Positions 21,931 through 35,513 of a DNA stretch of 64,000 bases are shown here, in pieces. Below the pieces are notes generated by a model. The model made no database searches. It saw only the letters and a program-made list of their open reading frames with translations, and was not told the origin of the DNA. The position numbers and the translations under genes were made by a program. How positions within the stretch are numbered: position 1 is the stretch's first letter; each line of letters opens with the position of its first letter. The DNA comes from Acanthaster planci (lineage: Eukaryota; Echinodermata; Asteroidea; Valvatida; Acanthasteridae), in NCBI RefSeq assembly GCF_001949145.1, contig NW_019091390.1, positions 713,728 to 777,727 on the forward strand, written 5' to 3'.

Positions 21931-24900
21931 GACGTATTCCCAAACGTCCACAGTGACCTTTTGCGCCACAGAGTGGGAAAAAAGTAGGTATTTCCTCTGC
22001 CGGCTAATATAACAACCAGGAAAGGTGAAGCTACTGATGAATTTGTCTAATCGTATTGAATGAGAGTTGATTTATACAAATTATTTAAAGGGAACAGTTC
22101 GAAATGGGGGCGGAGTAGTATGTTAGCTTTCGTTCTCAATGAAAAGGCGATCTTTTTGGGAAAGAGTACGAATATGGGCAGAAAACAGCGAATTAAAAGG
22201 AAAGGGTCTCTACAAACTTCTCCCTAAGTAGAGGAGGAAATGAATATGGTTATAAATTGAGGGGAACTCCGTAAACAAAAAAAGAGGCTCGACAGCTTTA
22301 CAGGGTCTGCTCTTTTGACGTCACAGTCATGTTTTTCTAACAAGTGGCTGGCAAAACTATAGTTGGCCGTCGTTAAAAAAGTAACAGAAAAATTCACAAC
22401 GTGTTCAAAAATCCCTCGTAGCTATCAGAATACAAGATGAGAACACACCTATTTAAAATCAATGAGACAAAATGTCTATTTTGAACAAATTTAAGGTCAA
22501 ATTGAAAAACCAACCAAGAGGTAATTTTCGCATACTTTGGTCGCCCACACAAGTTGTAGGCAAAAGGAGAATGGTCTCTTGCGAAAAGTGCCATATAGCG
22601 CGATTTTCCAACGGGCAAGAGCTGAGCATCTACCGTCTGTTGCGCGCCTTGTAGGCCTACATAACGTACCGTTTTATTCATGCCATTTCCCCACAATGTA
22701 CAATAATTGCCAAGATTATGAACGTGTATACGACCGACCTCTCTTATGTTGAGCATCTAAAAACGTGTAGATATTAATTGCCGAGTGTTTGGAGCATTTG
22801 GTGGTTCAGTTACTTGCTCATTAGCTTAGGACTAGCCTGCAGTATTGTAAACATTCTGAAAAAGGTCACGATTCGTGTGTTCAGATTCCTGTAGGAAATT
22901 ATATGGCGGGGAAAATATCACGCCGGGTCGTCATGCACGCGTTTAATTACGTCTTGTCATGCGTAGTTGGCGAGGTATTCATTTTCCTGGCTTTGATTTC
23001 CATCCCCACGCCCTCCCCCTCCCCACGGTGTAAATGTCAACCCCCTCCCCACCTTCTCTTTCCCCCTTTCGTGCATGTTTTCACGAAAGGTCCTTCCTCA
23101 AAAGGTTAATTGCCGCGCGCGATACGAGGCAGCGGACGGGGCTTGTTGACACAACAAACATGGCCGGCCGGCCAGGGGGCGAAGGAGGACCCTGAACTGG
23201 AAATATCAAATCAGCCTGCTCCCATTGCAGAATTAGCGTTATTAGTGGAAAGTCGGGTGTGTGCTGTTCCCCAAGTGTGCTGTTCCCCCGACAGTGACAG
23301 TTATACTAGTTTTTTAAAAAAAGCCACCTTTATTCCGGAGGTAATGCGGTCAAGACATGTGAGACACGAAGTTCGTATGTTTCTGGTATTTGTCTAGTAT
23401 TTCACATTCTGTTTAATCTTGGCAATGCAAATATCATTCAACCTGCACCATGCATTTGTCCATTCGGATTACACACAGCATTGAGTTGCCTTCTTTGTCA
23501 CGTACAATATCCAGTTTATCGTTACAGCGCCATCACACGTCGTGATTATTCAAAATACTTAACGACATCGACTTTTTTTCACTTCGCCTTAATTGTTATG
23601 CGTGCACTAGCTTCGAGACGCTGCAGTGTTCTAATGATAATTGGATGGAATTTGGTGACCTTACAAGTTGGCCTTTCGCGCTGGGAGCACATTGACGGCA
23701 AAATGTCACATCTGGCGTTTGAGTCTTTCTTACCACTTGTGGTATCGATTTAATGCTCGTACTTTCAATTTTTCAACAACACGTCATAAATTTTGATTTG
23801 CGCGGCCAGTTAATTCTGATTTAGATGTAGGCGGTCTAGACGTCGAGTATTGTCAAGTAATGACGTCATTCAATACCACGATGGTCTTTTTAACACCGCC
23901 ATTTCAGCCCTTGCCCTCAAAAGGTCAGGTAGTGGGTGCGGTTTTCTAATTTACTTGTCGCTGTTGTAAAGGAGTCTTATAACTTTTGTTGAAATTATAC
24001 CAAGAAAAGCTATCGGTTCAGTGTATGATGAGTCAAGTTCTATAAGTCCAAACTGTTCCTTGTATTTCTTTTATATGAATAGACCACATTTACAGTGACT
24101 TAATGATGACGTCACGTACTATATCTTAAGAAATCACTTGGTCATATCTGCTGGCCTGCTACCTCTGTCGCAGACTCATAATGTTAAGGCCGGGGCACGG
24201 TAGAGGGTGCATCGAGAACGGTGGCTACCTTTTTCTCGAGATTCTCCGAATTGTTTTTTTTATATGTCCCTCTTTACAGATTTCAGCAAAAATTCTGGAG
24301 CGCGGGAAGTGTGGAAAATCATTCGCAGACAGAGTCATAGCAAAGTCTTTTGCTTCGCTTCGTCACAATGGCTAGGGGCAACGGCAGCGATTCAACATGT
24401 GCCGATGCGTTTAACGAAATTACCGACTATTAAATTAGCTTGATATTTGCTTCTTTTTTTTGTTAGTCCAAGAAATCTCTCTTTCTGCAAACCTTTCTGC
24501 GTTGTGTCAAAGCTGGAGACAACAGACGCTCATTTACTCCCTATGTCCACAAACACAGACCCAAGCTTTTGAAATTTTCCCGATTAACCTTTACTAATAT
24601 TTAATACCTCCGTGCCGTAATGCGTTACATTACCCCTTGCCTCTCTCTATTTCTAAGTAATTTTGGGTGTCCAAATTTGGTCTGTCACCCCGTCGATGCC
24701 ACTGCCTTCGCCAGGTGTCACGCAGCGGCATTTCAGACCTTGACATTTCCAGGAGTCAGTCGCGACCTTTTGTATTATTTGCATAATTAGTGTCAGATTG
24801 AAGCGATGCGTGCTTCGAAGCATACCGGTGCATTCCCTGGCCTGTTTCTGGCTTATGGCACGCGTTAGCGCGTGTCACGACTGACACTAAGTTCACGAAT

Positions 24901-26510
24901 TGCGACAGTTCCAACTGTACCCTTTTATGTTCCAAATGGTAGTTCAAATAGCTTGGCAAGTGGGCGGTGTGCTGTGCAGGGCTAACTCGTCTAACGTTAC
25001 ACTATCCTCGTGACTGCCAATTCAAGCCAGCACGCCCACTGAGTATTGTCAATAGGAGTTATGCGCGAAGGATCTTTTCAGACAAAATGGCACCGACAGT
25101 TGTTGCATTGTTCTTTCTCGATTGAACACAAAGTACTGAGAAATGGCCAACCTACGTGCGTGGTGGCTCTGCTCATTGGCTGTGCCCTTGGGTCAATCTT
25201 TCTTCACAAAATTATAGAGAAGTCTTATGTCACAGCTGTTGTGGGGTGCTTGCTACTTCATCAATGCAAGCTAAGTGTTGCTGGCCCTCGCTGTTTTTCA
25301 AACAAATTCTATCTGATGAGGGCCCAAAGACATGATTTTATGCATCTTGGAGAAATTGGCTCATCGTTTGGTCCTGGAAAGGGTTCGGATTCGAGAGAAA
25401 GTGGTGCAGCAGATTTATAGTGGCCGGGATAGGGAAAGTGATCAACAGAGGGCGCCATTTACGTAGAAACGGTTACGTAGACCTGTGGATTGCACTGCGA
25501 CGAGTTTTTGTACATTGAGATTGTTAGGGTACAAATAATGTTTTGATCTCTGTGTCCTAGTTTTGTACACTTCCCTGATCTCGAGGAGACGAGGTTGTTG
25601 CCTAATGCTCGACTTGCTTCGAGTCTTTATCTCAACCGCAAGCTCAGCTCTGGAGCTTGGTCCCAGGTATAGGAAAAGATTCAGAGAGCCTGGCCGGGTT
25701 ACTTGCTCCCCTTTGGGTGAGAGTCTTGGAATCAGCGTATGTTGCAATCATCGGGGGGGGGGGGGTATTATTTGACGAGCTTCTCGTCAGCACGTGGGGG
25801 TGGAGAAAGAAAATGTTGGCGGCAGGAGAGGAGATTCTGTCCAGGCGTACGCAGCGATAAGACAGGAACTAGGCTCGATTCCCGGGTACCTGACATTTCA
25901 CAACAGATTGAGTGTATTCACAATGACAGAACTAACATGTCAGATCAGTTGATTAATTCAGCTAAGCAAGAAATAATTATCTTGACTGACATTAAATATG
26001 CATGTTGTTTATCTATGTGGAGATTTCATGGAGCGTCAGAAAGCCGACGTCCATTGGTCGATAAGAAACTTTGTTTTAAAGCCCCTGGTTGGCTAAATGG
26101 AGGAAAATAAAGAACTTCACAGTCGCTACAAAAAATTGCAGCAGCATTTCAGGATGAAGCACAGCATGAGCCCCTCCCAAAAATAAGATAGATCTGCTTG
26201 GATACGCCACGAACGTCTGAATGAACGTCTTGGTGTTACCGGCACTAAACTCAGTTTATCTGTGACGAAACAAGAGCATTGTGCGTTGCCTTGGCGACAG
26301 GAAATAGAGGTCACTGACGAATGTGTTGGTGGCATGTTGCCGAATTTTTATTTCTCAAACAATCTTTTACAGTTTAATTCCCAAATGTAGTTTAAAAAAG
26401 CAGTTTTCCCGAGAGGACACCACACTTTTTGCAGGCTTATTTCCCCGAGGTCAAGTGTGGTCGCAAAATCTCGCTTACTGATACAATGTCAAGCTTGCAA
26501 GGGCTGGAAG
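21931..26510. other. Intergenic, no gene seen
   Basis: Contains TGACGTCA sites at 22316-22323, 23872-23879 and 24107-24114, and a G-run near 25755-25765. A pyrimidine-rich block is at 23008-23065. No exon or RNA gene could be supported. Confidence 0.45.
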
Positions 26511-26810
26511 CTTGCAAACTAACATGGACCGTTATGGGTCAACAATTTGCCGTGTGCGACGACTAAAATTTCTCGAAACTAGCCTGGCCCTGTCGAAACA
26601 CAGTCATGATGGACATGCGCCTGATGTCACGATGACTTCGCAGGTGATTTCTTACGAACTTCTTGCAAACTAACATGGACCGTTATGGGTCAACATTTTG
26701 CCATGTGCGACGACTAAAATGTCTCGAAACTAGCCTGGCCCTGTCGAAACACAGTCATGATGGACATGCGCCTGATGTCACGATGACTTCGCAGGTGATT
26801 TCTTACGAAA
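26511..26810. repeat. Tandem duplication, 151-base unit, two copies
   Basis: The sequence starting CTTGCAAACTAACATGG at 26511 repeats at 26662 with only a few substitutions (for example CAATTTGCC versus CATTTTGCC) through GATTTCTTACGAA. The low divergence means a recent duplication. No gene is involved. Confidence 0.92.
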
Positions 26811-27539
26811 TTCATACTGGTGTGGGCGCACCTCACTTCCCTACGTACGTTATGAACACCTCTCTCGGGTGTACTTGCTTTGACACGCCCACCCCTCACT
26901 TGTCACGGGCCGACCCTGAACAACCTCTCGCTGTACTCCTTGAAAGTTATTACTTGCTGCTGTCGCGACCGAAAAAAAAATAAATCCGTAAATGAGAAGG
27001 GAAAAAATGGTCACTGCACTTTTGGGGCTTGAAAATTACCATGCAATTTAAGTCAGGCATCGTATTCCGCGTCTCTGTGTTAGTAAGATCTATCCGTTGG
27101 AGGATATCAAGACATCATGCAGGAAATATTATGTGCTTGGGAAAAATGTCCCAGCTATTCCAAAGATTCTGCCATCGTGGAAGGCACTGCAGAGTTCTAG
27201 ACAGTTGATTTATTGCCAAAAAAAATTACAGTGATAAATTTTCTGTCGCAACATATGCAAAACGATTCCTGAAATGACTGCACAGTTTTTGGTTTAAAAA
27301 TAATACAACTTTCCTGTCCTACTGCCATTTCCCGTTGGTGCTGATTTTATCGCGTTTTTATACATGTATCAAGCTTGTAATTCTCCTTTTCACGTCTTTT
27401 TATACGTGACTAAATACATGAAACAGCCGTTGCATTTGCTATATGTGTATTATTATAATTGCACAGGCTTTGTTCGGGTTTAAAATGAGTCGTTAGTAAA
27501 TGCTGGAGGTTAAAGTCTGACGGCGGCTATTTCCAAAGC

Positions 27540-27871
27540 AGACCTGCGGAAACGATCTTCACTGTGGCATGAGACCGGGACCGCTCATAACCGCGCGACT
27601 GTACACGAACACTGGGTGCTCAAAACCAACTGCTAATACTCTGCCGGGAGACGTCACCCCCGTTGAAAAATCCGCCCTCCACGCACCTACTTCTGTCCTC
27701 GTGGGGGTATGCTCGACACGCTGCCGGTCGAAGACGGCGGGTCGATAGAGCAGTCTAAGAGCACTGTGAGACGCTAGCGGGTCGGATTCCAAGTCTAGGC
27801 ATCCCCCCGGCTGGAGTGGTCGGATTGGTCTACTCCAACAAGTTGCCTTGGTTCGCCAATTCAAACACGAG
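27540..27871. promoter_or_regulatory. GC-rich block with a splice-donor-like end
   Basis: A GC- and CpG-rich block between AT-rich flanks. It ends with ACGAG|GTAAGTTTG at about 27872 on the plus strand. It could be a non-coding first exon or a regulatory island. No protein similarity is found in the open frame on either strand. Confidence 0.25.
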
Positions 27872-28940
27872 GTAAGTTTGTTTGCAGTGACCCTCTTTGG
27901 TTTTCCAATTAAATATTTTGCTTGCCTTGTGGTGAATTGGTATGGTCGCGTTTGACCATTTCACCCCCTGACCTATTTGGTCAATTTGGATGAGGCCGAC
28001 TGAGAATATTTTTCAAAGCTTGAGCGTAGCATTCATTGTTCCCATCCAAACTTTCATGTCAGCAGTAAGAATCGCTAGCTTAACTTTTTCTATGCTGGTT
28101 TGGACGTGCGATAGGGAGGGCTTTAGTAGAGTAACGGTATTTTCAAGCGTGGAAATTTTAGGAAACTTTCTTAGCAGAAACAGATTAGCAACCAAAATGC
28201 CGCATAAACTGCAACTGGTTTTCAGCTGATTCCTTTCATTTACCAAAATGTTGCTCAGCAATATTTTCTGCTTAATAGCTTTCTAAAGCTGGGCCCAGCT
28301 GTTCAAACTATTGGTAAATATTACATCAGTACGCGCGGCTAGTGTGCTAAAGAGCTCGGTGATATTTGCCCCTTTATTAAGGGCTATTCGAGGGTTGGGG
28401 CATGTCTCTCCGTGGAAGCTAGAGAGAGGATAGTCCTATCTAATCCATGCATTCTAAGGCCATCGTGTGCTGTGTCATGTCCAACTTTAAGACTACACTG
28501 TAGCTGCATTCCCTTGAAAGCCACAGTGGTTGTTGCTGTTTCCGCCCACTTCAGTCTTAACCCTCTAGGTAACAAACCACCGAAGCGGCTGCAGTTGATG
28601 CCCCGTGCTTTACTCAGTCTAAGTGGGTTCAGTCGCAATAGCCCATTCATGTCCTAACCTCTTTCTCTCTCTCTCCCGGCAAAGGAAAAAATCCAACATG
28701 CTCGAAGTTTCATCGAGCCGTCTAAAGTATCTAGCCTTGACCCCCCCCGACGAGTCCCCCAGCTGGATAGTGACATCACAAAGCCCTCGATCATCCCCCG
28801 CACGTTGCCGTGACAACTGCTGACTTTTATTTTATGAGGTCTGCGATTAGCGGCGGTCCCGGTGTATGTATTCGGCTTGCGGCGAGCGAGGCAGACCGCT
28901 TGGGCTTTTGCCAGTCCATGAGTTTATCTCCCCCCCCCCA

Positions 28941-28965
28941 ACCCACCCACCCACCCACCCACCCA
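28941..28965. repeat. (CCCA)n microsatellite
   Basis: About six CCCA units follow a C-run at 28931-28939. Confidence 0.9.
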
Positions 28966-29760
28966 GGCAACGGAGCTGGTGCAATGCTGTGCACTAGCTT
29001 CATCATTGCGGACCGGGGAATTAAACATGTAATTAAACAGATTCCTTGATTCTTTTCGAATGAGTGATTTAGTGGTTCAATTTCCGGTTCACAATCGGTC
29101 AGTGTTCCAATTCAGTTAGCTTTCTGCTTTTCATGTCACTTTCATGTCATAGCCAAACCATATCTCGATTGCCCTATTAAGTGGAATATCAATTCTCTTT
29201 AATTTACAAAGGGGCACATTCAAAAGTGCTCCAAGAAGTACTCTAAATCCTCCTTTCCATTACTCCTTTCAAAGTGCTTCCTAAAGTTCCTTTTTTATTG
29301 TTTCTTTGTTATTATTTTATAGCGTGCATTCTTGGTTGTGCGATGCACAGTACACGAACACCGTCGAAGATGATCGACGTCCTCGTCGCTGTCTGAAGTG
29401 AATGTGGCTGTGTGCACATTTCAAATTAATTTTTAGGACTCTAAATTATCCTATGAATATACCGACGCACGGTGGAGGATAATATAATTGAAACAATACA
29501 CCAATTGGTGCCAGCGAATTCGTGCCAAATAATGATTTTTCCCTTCCTCTAAAAAAAAAAGATCGTTTGAAATTTCTTCCACTGCATCCGCTCCATTTTC
29601 GATAGAAAGGGGCACATTGAGAAAAAAAAACTCGCCCTATGTCTTCGCTATATGGAGCGACCTTTGCAGATTCCACAGTCGGTGCAGATTGGTCTAGCGC
29701 GATCCGCACGTTAAAACTCCACGGGGGAGCGAGCGGTTCGTATCGACTGATGTTCGCCTT

Positions 29761-29813
29761 GTTGCCATGGAGCCTTTGACGTCATTCTCGCATCCGGAAG
29801 CTGCCATGGAAAC
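29761..29813. promoter_or_regulatory. X-box / CRE / ETS cluster (promoter-like)
   Basis: Within 53 bases lie GTTGCCATGGAGCC (29761-29774, RFX X-box type), TGACGTCA (29777-29784, CREB/ATF), CCGGAAG (29794-29800, ETS) and TGCCATGGAAAC (29802-29813, second X-box-like site). This grammar is typical of CpG-type promoters in animals. No exon could be assigned to either side. Confidence 0.5.
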
Positions 29814-30902
29814 AAATTGACAGCTGCTTGTATAGGCCCGGCAGCACTGTGCACCGCGGGTATATTTGGTGCGTCGACTTGCTGTTCCCGCTATTTTCCC
29901 TCCCTGTGCAATGGATGCTTATCAGGCCCATAGGAACAGGGTTTTCTTGTCGTTTCACCGTCTCTCACTCTCGAGGATCTGATGGGCACTTCAGAAGCTA
30001 GTTACCCGGGGAGCAGGGCTCAAAATTGCCCAAATTTGGGGGTAGAACACGAAACATTTCAAGCGGGCTCGCATTCGGCCATGAAATGGCCGGGGAAGGA
30101 TGTCTTACCTTGCCTCCCCCCGAAAATTTAATAAAAGGGCTTCTGGCCAGTGTTGGTCGCAAAAAATTGTGACTATAAGAGAAAAATAAGCTCACCGAGA
30201 GAGGCTCGATGAGAAACTTCTGTTAGTAAAGGTCAGATGTATTAATCACATTGCGTGGCGCACGAAGGACTGCAGCGATGTTGGTAATTGGCAAAGTTGG
30301 CCCATCAGCTTCATTCAATCTCGCACAAGCATTCTGGTTGCCAGATGCTGACTAAAAAATGCTAACATTGTGTTAGCACCGACAGTATAACATTTTCTTT
30401 CGTGCAATTTTAACGTGGGAGGTGTGTTTTTAACATTTGCATCATTATTTCGAAAATCGGTAGTGTTGGAATTTTGCCGAGTTCTCAGTGCTTACGGAAG
30501 GTTTTATGGAAACTTTTTTTGTGTGGGAAGCGTGACACTTTGAATGTCATCTGCCCGTGTGCGTTTCTGAGAGCGTCGCGTGGCGATGAGATGCATTCGC
30601 AGTGTTTAATTGGCACATAAAATTGAAGGCCGCTCTGAGTGCCGGGAGCTTTACTTGAGTCCTTGAAACGGTAATTACATGCAGAAACAATACTGCAAGG
30701 CACGCGAATAGGTCAAGCCGGATCTCTATCATCATTTGCAAAATCCTAGGGGAGAAGGATGCCTCAGATGATGCTGGAGCCCCCCCCTCTTGTTTCGCTT
30801 CTCACGGCGGGCGGGGGGGGGAGACTCTGCCCGTAGAACTCGGCTGGGCACGCACAGATTTCACTGAAACGTGTTCTGCATTCACAAACCATTCTGGCTT
30901 CG

Positions 30903-30935
30903 AACATCAATAAAGTTTTTAGCCCACTCAGTTGG
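30903..30935 (+). repeat. 33-base copy flanking the scaffold gap (left)
   Basis: Identical to 31267-31299 on the other side of the N run. It contains AATAAAG. Most likely both sides are the same contig end, so the gap is an assembly artefact. Confidence 0.85.
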
Positions 30936-31266
30936 NNNNNNNNNNNNNNNNNNNNNNNNNNNNNNNNNNNNNNNNNNNNNNNNNNNNNNNNNNNNNNNNN
31001 NNNNNNNNNNNNNNNNNNNNNNNNNNNNNNNNNNNNNNNNNNNNNNNNNNNNNNNNNNNNNNNNNNNNNNNNNNNNNNNNNNNNNNNNNNNNNNNNNNNN
31101 NNNNNNNNNNNNNNNNNNNNNNNNNNNNNNNNNNNNNNNNNNNNNNNNNNNNNNNNNNNNNNNNNNNNNNNNNNNNNNNNNNNNNNNNNNNNNNNNNNNN
31201 NNNNNNNNNNNNNNNNNNNNNNNNNNNNNNNNNNNNNNNNNNNNNNNNNNNNNNNNNNNNNNNNNN
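30936..31266. other. Assembly gap (331 N)
   Basis: A run of undetermined bases flanked by the same 33-base sequence on both sides. A 25-base T run follows at 31303-31327. Apparent open frames across the gap are meaningless. Confidence 0.99.
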
Positions 31267-31432
31267 AACATCAATAAAGTTTTTAGCCCACTCAGTTGGA
31301 TCTTTTTTTTTTTTTTTTTTTTTTTTTGCAACGAGCGGTCATTGCAATTCTTTGTACTGTCCATGACTTCTCTCCATGGGCTAGGCCTGTCTCTATGGTA
31401 CACGGGCGATGACGTGTACGATGACCGTGATG

Positions 31433-31545
31433 AATACGGGTGATTCACAATAGTGCGCTACCAAGAGTCTGCAAGGCGTTGGCCAATCACAGCGTGCGAA
31501 ATCTGTCGACCTGATGCGCGTTCGGAAAGGGTCGACAAATTTCGC
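31433..31545. repeat. Palindromic MITE family 1, truncated copy
   Basis: Starts AATACGGGTGATTCACAATA like the copies at 37698 and 53274, then carries CCAATCACAGCG and the central GTCGAC pair. The second arm stops after TTTCGCG at about 31535. This copy has lost most of its right arm. Confidence 0.8.
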
Positions 31546-32045
31546 GACGATTTTCTGGAATCTTAGCACGTGGAATTTTTTGTAACCTCACTTTGATTCC
31601 GTAGGTTTTTCTGGGACACCCACCTGAGGATTTCCTGCGTAATACGGGACCGATTTCTTTACGTTCTTTTCTCTTTCGCCTTACAATAAAAATTGCTTTG
31701 GGACTATTTTAAAGCAATCGTTGGTTTATTACCAGAATCTGTGTTATCTTAATAATGACTGTGTCTGTTTATTTCTGTGGTCAATGCAACTTTAAGGCCC
31801 TGCGTTCGTTTCCTTTTCTAGTAATGATTTCAAATTGTTTAAAGTGATGGCAAACAGGTAAAGCGTGCTCGATATTTTATGTTTTTACAAATCTCTACTA
31901 GACAGAGTGGTCAAAGCTCACTTTATTCACCCACCAAAATTTGTGTCACAAACTCTCGCTGTAGCTGAGGAGATTGGAATTCGAGCGATAAACTCTGAAT
32001 GTTGTAACCGTGGCTGCAAAGAACACATTCTTCCCATGGAAACCA

Positions 32046-32113
32046 CTGGCTGTGGTGGCTGGCTGTGGTGGCTGGCTATGGTAGCTGGCTATGGTGGCTG
32101 GCTATGGTGGCTG
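32046..32113. repeat. Minisatellite, 13-base unit, five copies
   Basis: Units CTGGCTGTGGTGG and CTGGCTATGGTGG repeat five times with single substitutions. It translates as Trp/Gly-rich in the plus strand, which reflects the repeat and not a gene. Confidence 0.9.
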
Positions 32114-33138
32114 AACCCGCCCCATGCAGGCAAATGCCAAACTCCCCTGGATCGAGATGCCGGTGCCAAGACCTGGCGGCCCGCCGGGTCTACTTATAGC
32201 TGCCTGGTTACAAATTTGTATTTCCAAATCAGATGCCGAACTCCATGGATATAAATATACAAACAGTCCTGACTCATGACCTTACTGTGGTCGCTTGAAC
32301 ATGAATCATAACAAATTGCCAGCAGCAGCCTTCATTTAACCGTCCCTCCTCAGAAAAGCCCCTTCCCACAGTCCCAGGTCCCTGCCCACTTGACTGGGCC
32401 CTGAACGCTCCATCCGTTTTTGTAAGAACCGTTAACAGTGAAAAATATGATCTTACCTATCGTTACTGATGTGTGTGGAGACGCCGTTTCCTTTCTGCAT
32501 TAGTTCTAAGTGGGCCCTCCCCTAGCTCTTCTGGTCCTATTAACTTAAAGGGCGAATTTGAGGAGCGTTGTGACTTCTCTCTTCCTATTGCCGGCGCAAG
32601 CAATCACGGTAAATCCTAAATGGGTTAGAACCGCAACCGGACTGCTCAGTCTATGGCGTCCTGCCGATTAAAGCATCAAAATCGTTTGACTTTCGAGCTA
32701 CTCACGGCCGGGGGAAAATGCGAGATTTCAAGACAGTAACTAAGCCGCGGAACACTATTTTTAGTGTTATTATTACCGTGTGAGTGAGTAGACCCTTAGC
32801 TTTGTCTGTGGAGGACAGTTCTTATTTACAAAAATAAGCTTGCAGATCGAGTCTATTTGCTGAAGCAAAAACTGAGACTGTTTGACCGATAGCCCAAGTT
32901 TTTTAGCCCAACTATTCAATTTCTGCCTGCATATAATGAGTTGGTATTGGTCGCAAGTAGCCGCGTGAAACTTTGTCTTCCACCTACCAAACCAACGTCA
33001 AAGTGACCCCTCTCCTCCCTGGGGCACAGGGATGGACTGCCATTTCAGGATACATAATGGGATCACTCTTTTTTGAGCCTTTGTTGGATGGAGTTCATTC
33101 AAGCAATAACCTGGGTCAGCACTTCTGCATGCTACGAC

Positions 33139-33261
33139 TGAGGCCGTGTCCGAAACGGGCTTCCAGAGCTACGGCCAGGTCTATTGTCTACGCGTCTCCA
33201 CGCATTTCCAATGGAGTGAAGATCTAGACCTAGCTCTAGACAAGAGATTCGGATGCAGCCC
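33139..33261. repeat. MITE family 2, copy 1
   Basis: Begins TGAGGCCGTGTCCGAAACGG and ends GATTCGGATGCAGCCCA. The ends are imperfect inverted repeats (about 12 of 15 bases), and the interior is partly self-complementary around GGTCTA/TAGACC. A second copy lies at 47682. The end sequence resembles PIF/Harbinger-type MITEs, but the superfamily is not established here. Confidence 0.75.
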
Positions 33262-35513
33262 AAGACAGCAGTAAAACTTATACCATGCTTTGCGTGTCTG
33301 TAGCTTCGGTGCACTTCACATTATGTGAAGTGACCATCCCAGCGCCTTATGAGGGCGGTGCAGGTGTAAGAGCCAAGACGAGGGAAGGTTTGGTCAAACT
33401 CTCATTAGGTAGTATTCATGTTGTTTACTTGATGACTTAAGGTCAACGTTTCCGTTCACACTCCCGCTCATCTGCATGAACGCCGATCCTCAGCTGCCCA
33501 CAAACACCTGTGTTTCCTGTACTTCTTATAATATCATTATGGATTAGTGGTCTTCGGGGTTGTTGTATAGGTAGATTGATACTGGCAGTTTTAAAATTTA
33601 ACAAGACCCTTCTGCTTTCTCTTGTGCAACAAAGTAAAATAAATGTAGAACGGTGTGCCTTTTAAGTTTCGCACAGTTAACTCGTACACTGTCAGAGTAC
33701 ACGGGCATACAGCTAGTCAGTGTGGTAGGACGTTCGGGAGGAAACTTTAGATAATCCATGCTTGTTAGCAAGGCGTTGTCATGGTGGTCACATCCTGGAG
33801 ACAGAAACACTAGAAAACTCTGAATTAATTCGTTCCTCTTCCTCGCAGTCCCGCAGGGATTAGAAACAAAATGGGGACAGCGCTGGAGTGGATGAGAGGG
33901 GAAAGTCGCGAGAGGGACGTCGTGGGTTGGAAATCAGCCTCGTTGTGACAACCGTTGTGGAGTTGATATAGTAATACGTGCGCGGTATAGGAAGTTGGCA
34001 TGGTAACTCGTGATTTGAATTGTGGACACCGTTGACGTGGTGATTCATATTATCTCCGAGAGGGTTGATCTCTATTGGAAAGTGGTTGACCAGCATATGA
34101 GATAGGGAAGTTTTGTTTAAATTGGCTCGGCGACATGTTATGACTTACATACTTCATTGCAGTTATCGGGATGTGATACAGCGCCAAGGGATCGATATGT
34201 TCCTCATGTTTCCCCCGAGTGATTTTAATGGCTTGTCAATTGAAGACTGGGGCATTCTAATCCGGTCCCTCAGGGCGGTTCGGATGACAGACTTAAGATG
34301 TTTGAGAAACTAACACAAGTATGAGCTCAATTGAAAAGGGGGGCAAGTGGTCCACTGAGTGGCATGTGGTTCACCATACAGATCACTACCTGCATAGCTA
34401 TTTATTAAAGCTCTGTACCCTTACGCACTTGTCTGCTTCGCCACGGTTTGGAAAAAGTACCAACCCACCACCTCCACCCTCACCCTAAAACCTCATGTTT
34501 GAGCCAATACCCGATTCTCTAATTAACTTCTGTGAACTGTAGTTTTTGACGTATGCAGTAATGTAAATGCAGTTTTGCTCCAGACGGTCGAGGGAAAACG
34601 CGAGGAGAGTGCAGTGCTTTCACATTAGTTCGTTGCTATGGTAATTGTGTAAAGATGCCCATGTCCCCCTGTCGTCTTAGTAACGGTACACTCCATCAAT
34701 GACGCAGGACTGTCTCCTCCCTTGCCCGAGTCTTTGCACGCTTAATTAATTCAAGGTACACCATTTTGCTGGACTGCAGCATGGGTTGGAGAGCCTTTCG
34801 TAGAAGAAAAACACAGAGGAAATAAAAGACTGGGGGCCGGAGTTGTTTGAACTTCAATGGCGACCACTTTGTACCATCAATGTTGTGCAATATGTGAATT
34901 CTGAGAAAAAAAAGTCACTGAACTCACGCATGGATTCCAGCGATAACGTCATCCATGCCTCTATTCCACTGAGATACCATCGGCTTGTATGTGCGTAGGG
35001 GGCGTTGGTGTCATCAAGGACACTTTTACACGAAGCGAAAGCAACCGTAGGCTATGCCCAATGTTTGAATTAGACCCGTATAGCGCCTTCCTGGCGTTAA
35101 TCTCCTCCTCATCAGCAATTTAAAGGGTGGGCGGGAGGAAAGAGAGTACAGTAAAAAAAAAATATGATAACCTTGCTGCTGAATGATAGATGAGCGAGTG
35201 TGGAATCCTTTGGCCACGAAGCTGGTGAGGTGTCGGGTCAAAACGGTCCCTGGAGAATTTCATCGCCTCAGTTAGAGAGCGATCCTCAATTTTACGGGCG
35301 CTCCCAAAGTGCAAGTGGTCCCCCGGCTTTCTGCCACGTGCATATCTTTCACGTGGGAGAGCTTCGTTCCGACCCGCATTGTACCTTTTAACCACTCCAT
35401 GAATTTCTTTATATTTTACACTGTGCAACACTGCAATGCACAACCAGCTCCACAGATACCGCCATCTTAGCAAGTCAGATTTTACGATTTCCATGGTTCT
35501 TGAATCTTCATTT
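33262..35513. other. Intergenic, no gene seen
   Basis: Includes a small perfect hairpin with arms CACTTCACAT and ATGTGAAGTG at 33312-33332. No exon or RNA gene is recognised. Confidence 0.45.

Noticed and set aside
25046-25420. 124-residue open frame with a hydrophobic middle
   Set aside because: No similarity, poor start context and no splice sites; probably chance.
30871-31448. Open frames spanning the N gap on both strands
   Set aside because: They exist only because Ns contain no stops; the flanks are duplicated contig ends.
31865-32254. Trp/Gly-rich open frame
   Set aside because: It is the translation of a 13-base minisatellite, with no splice sites or similarity.
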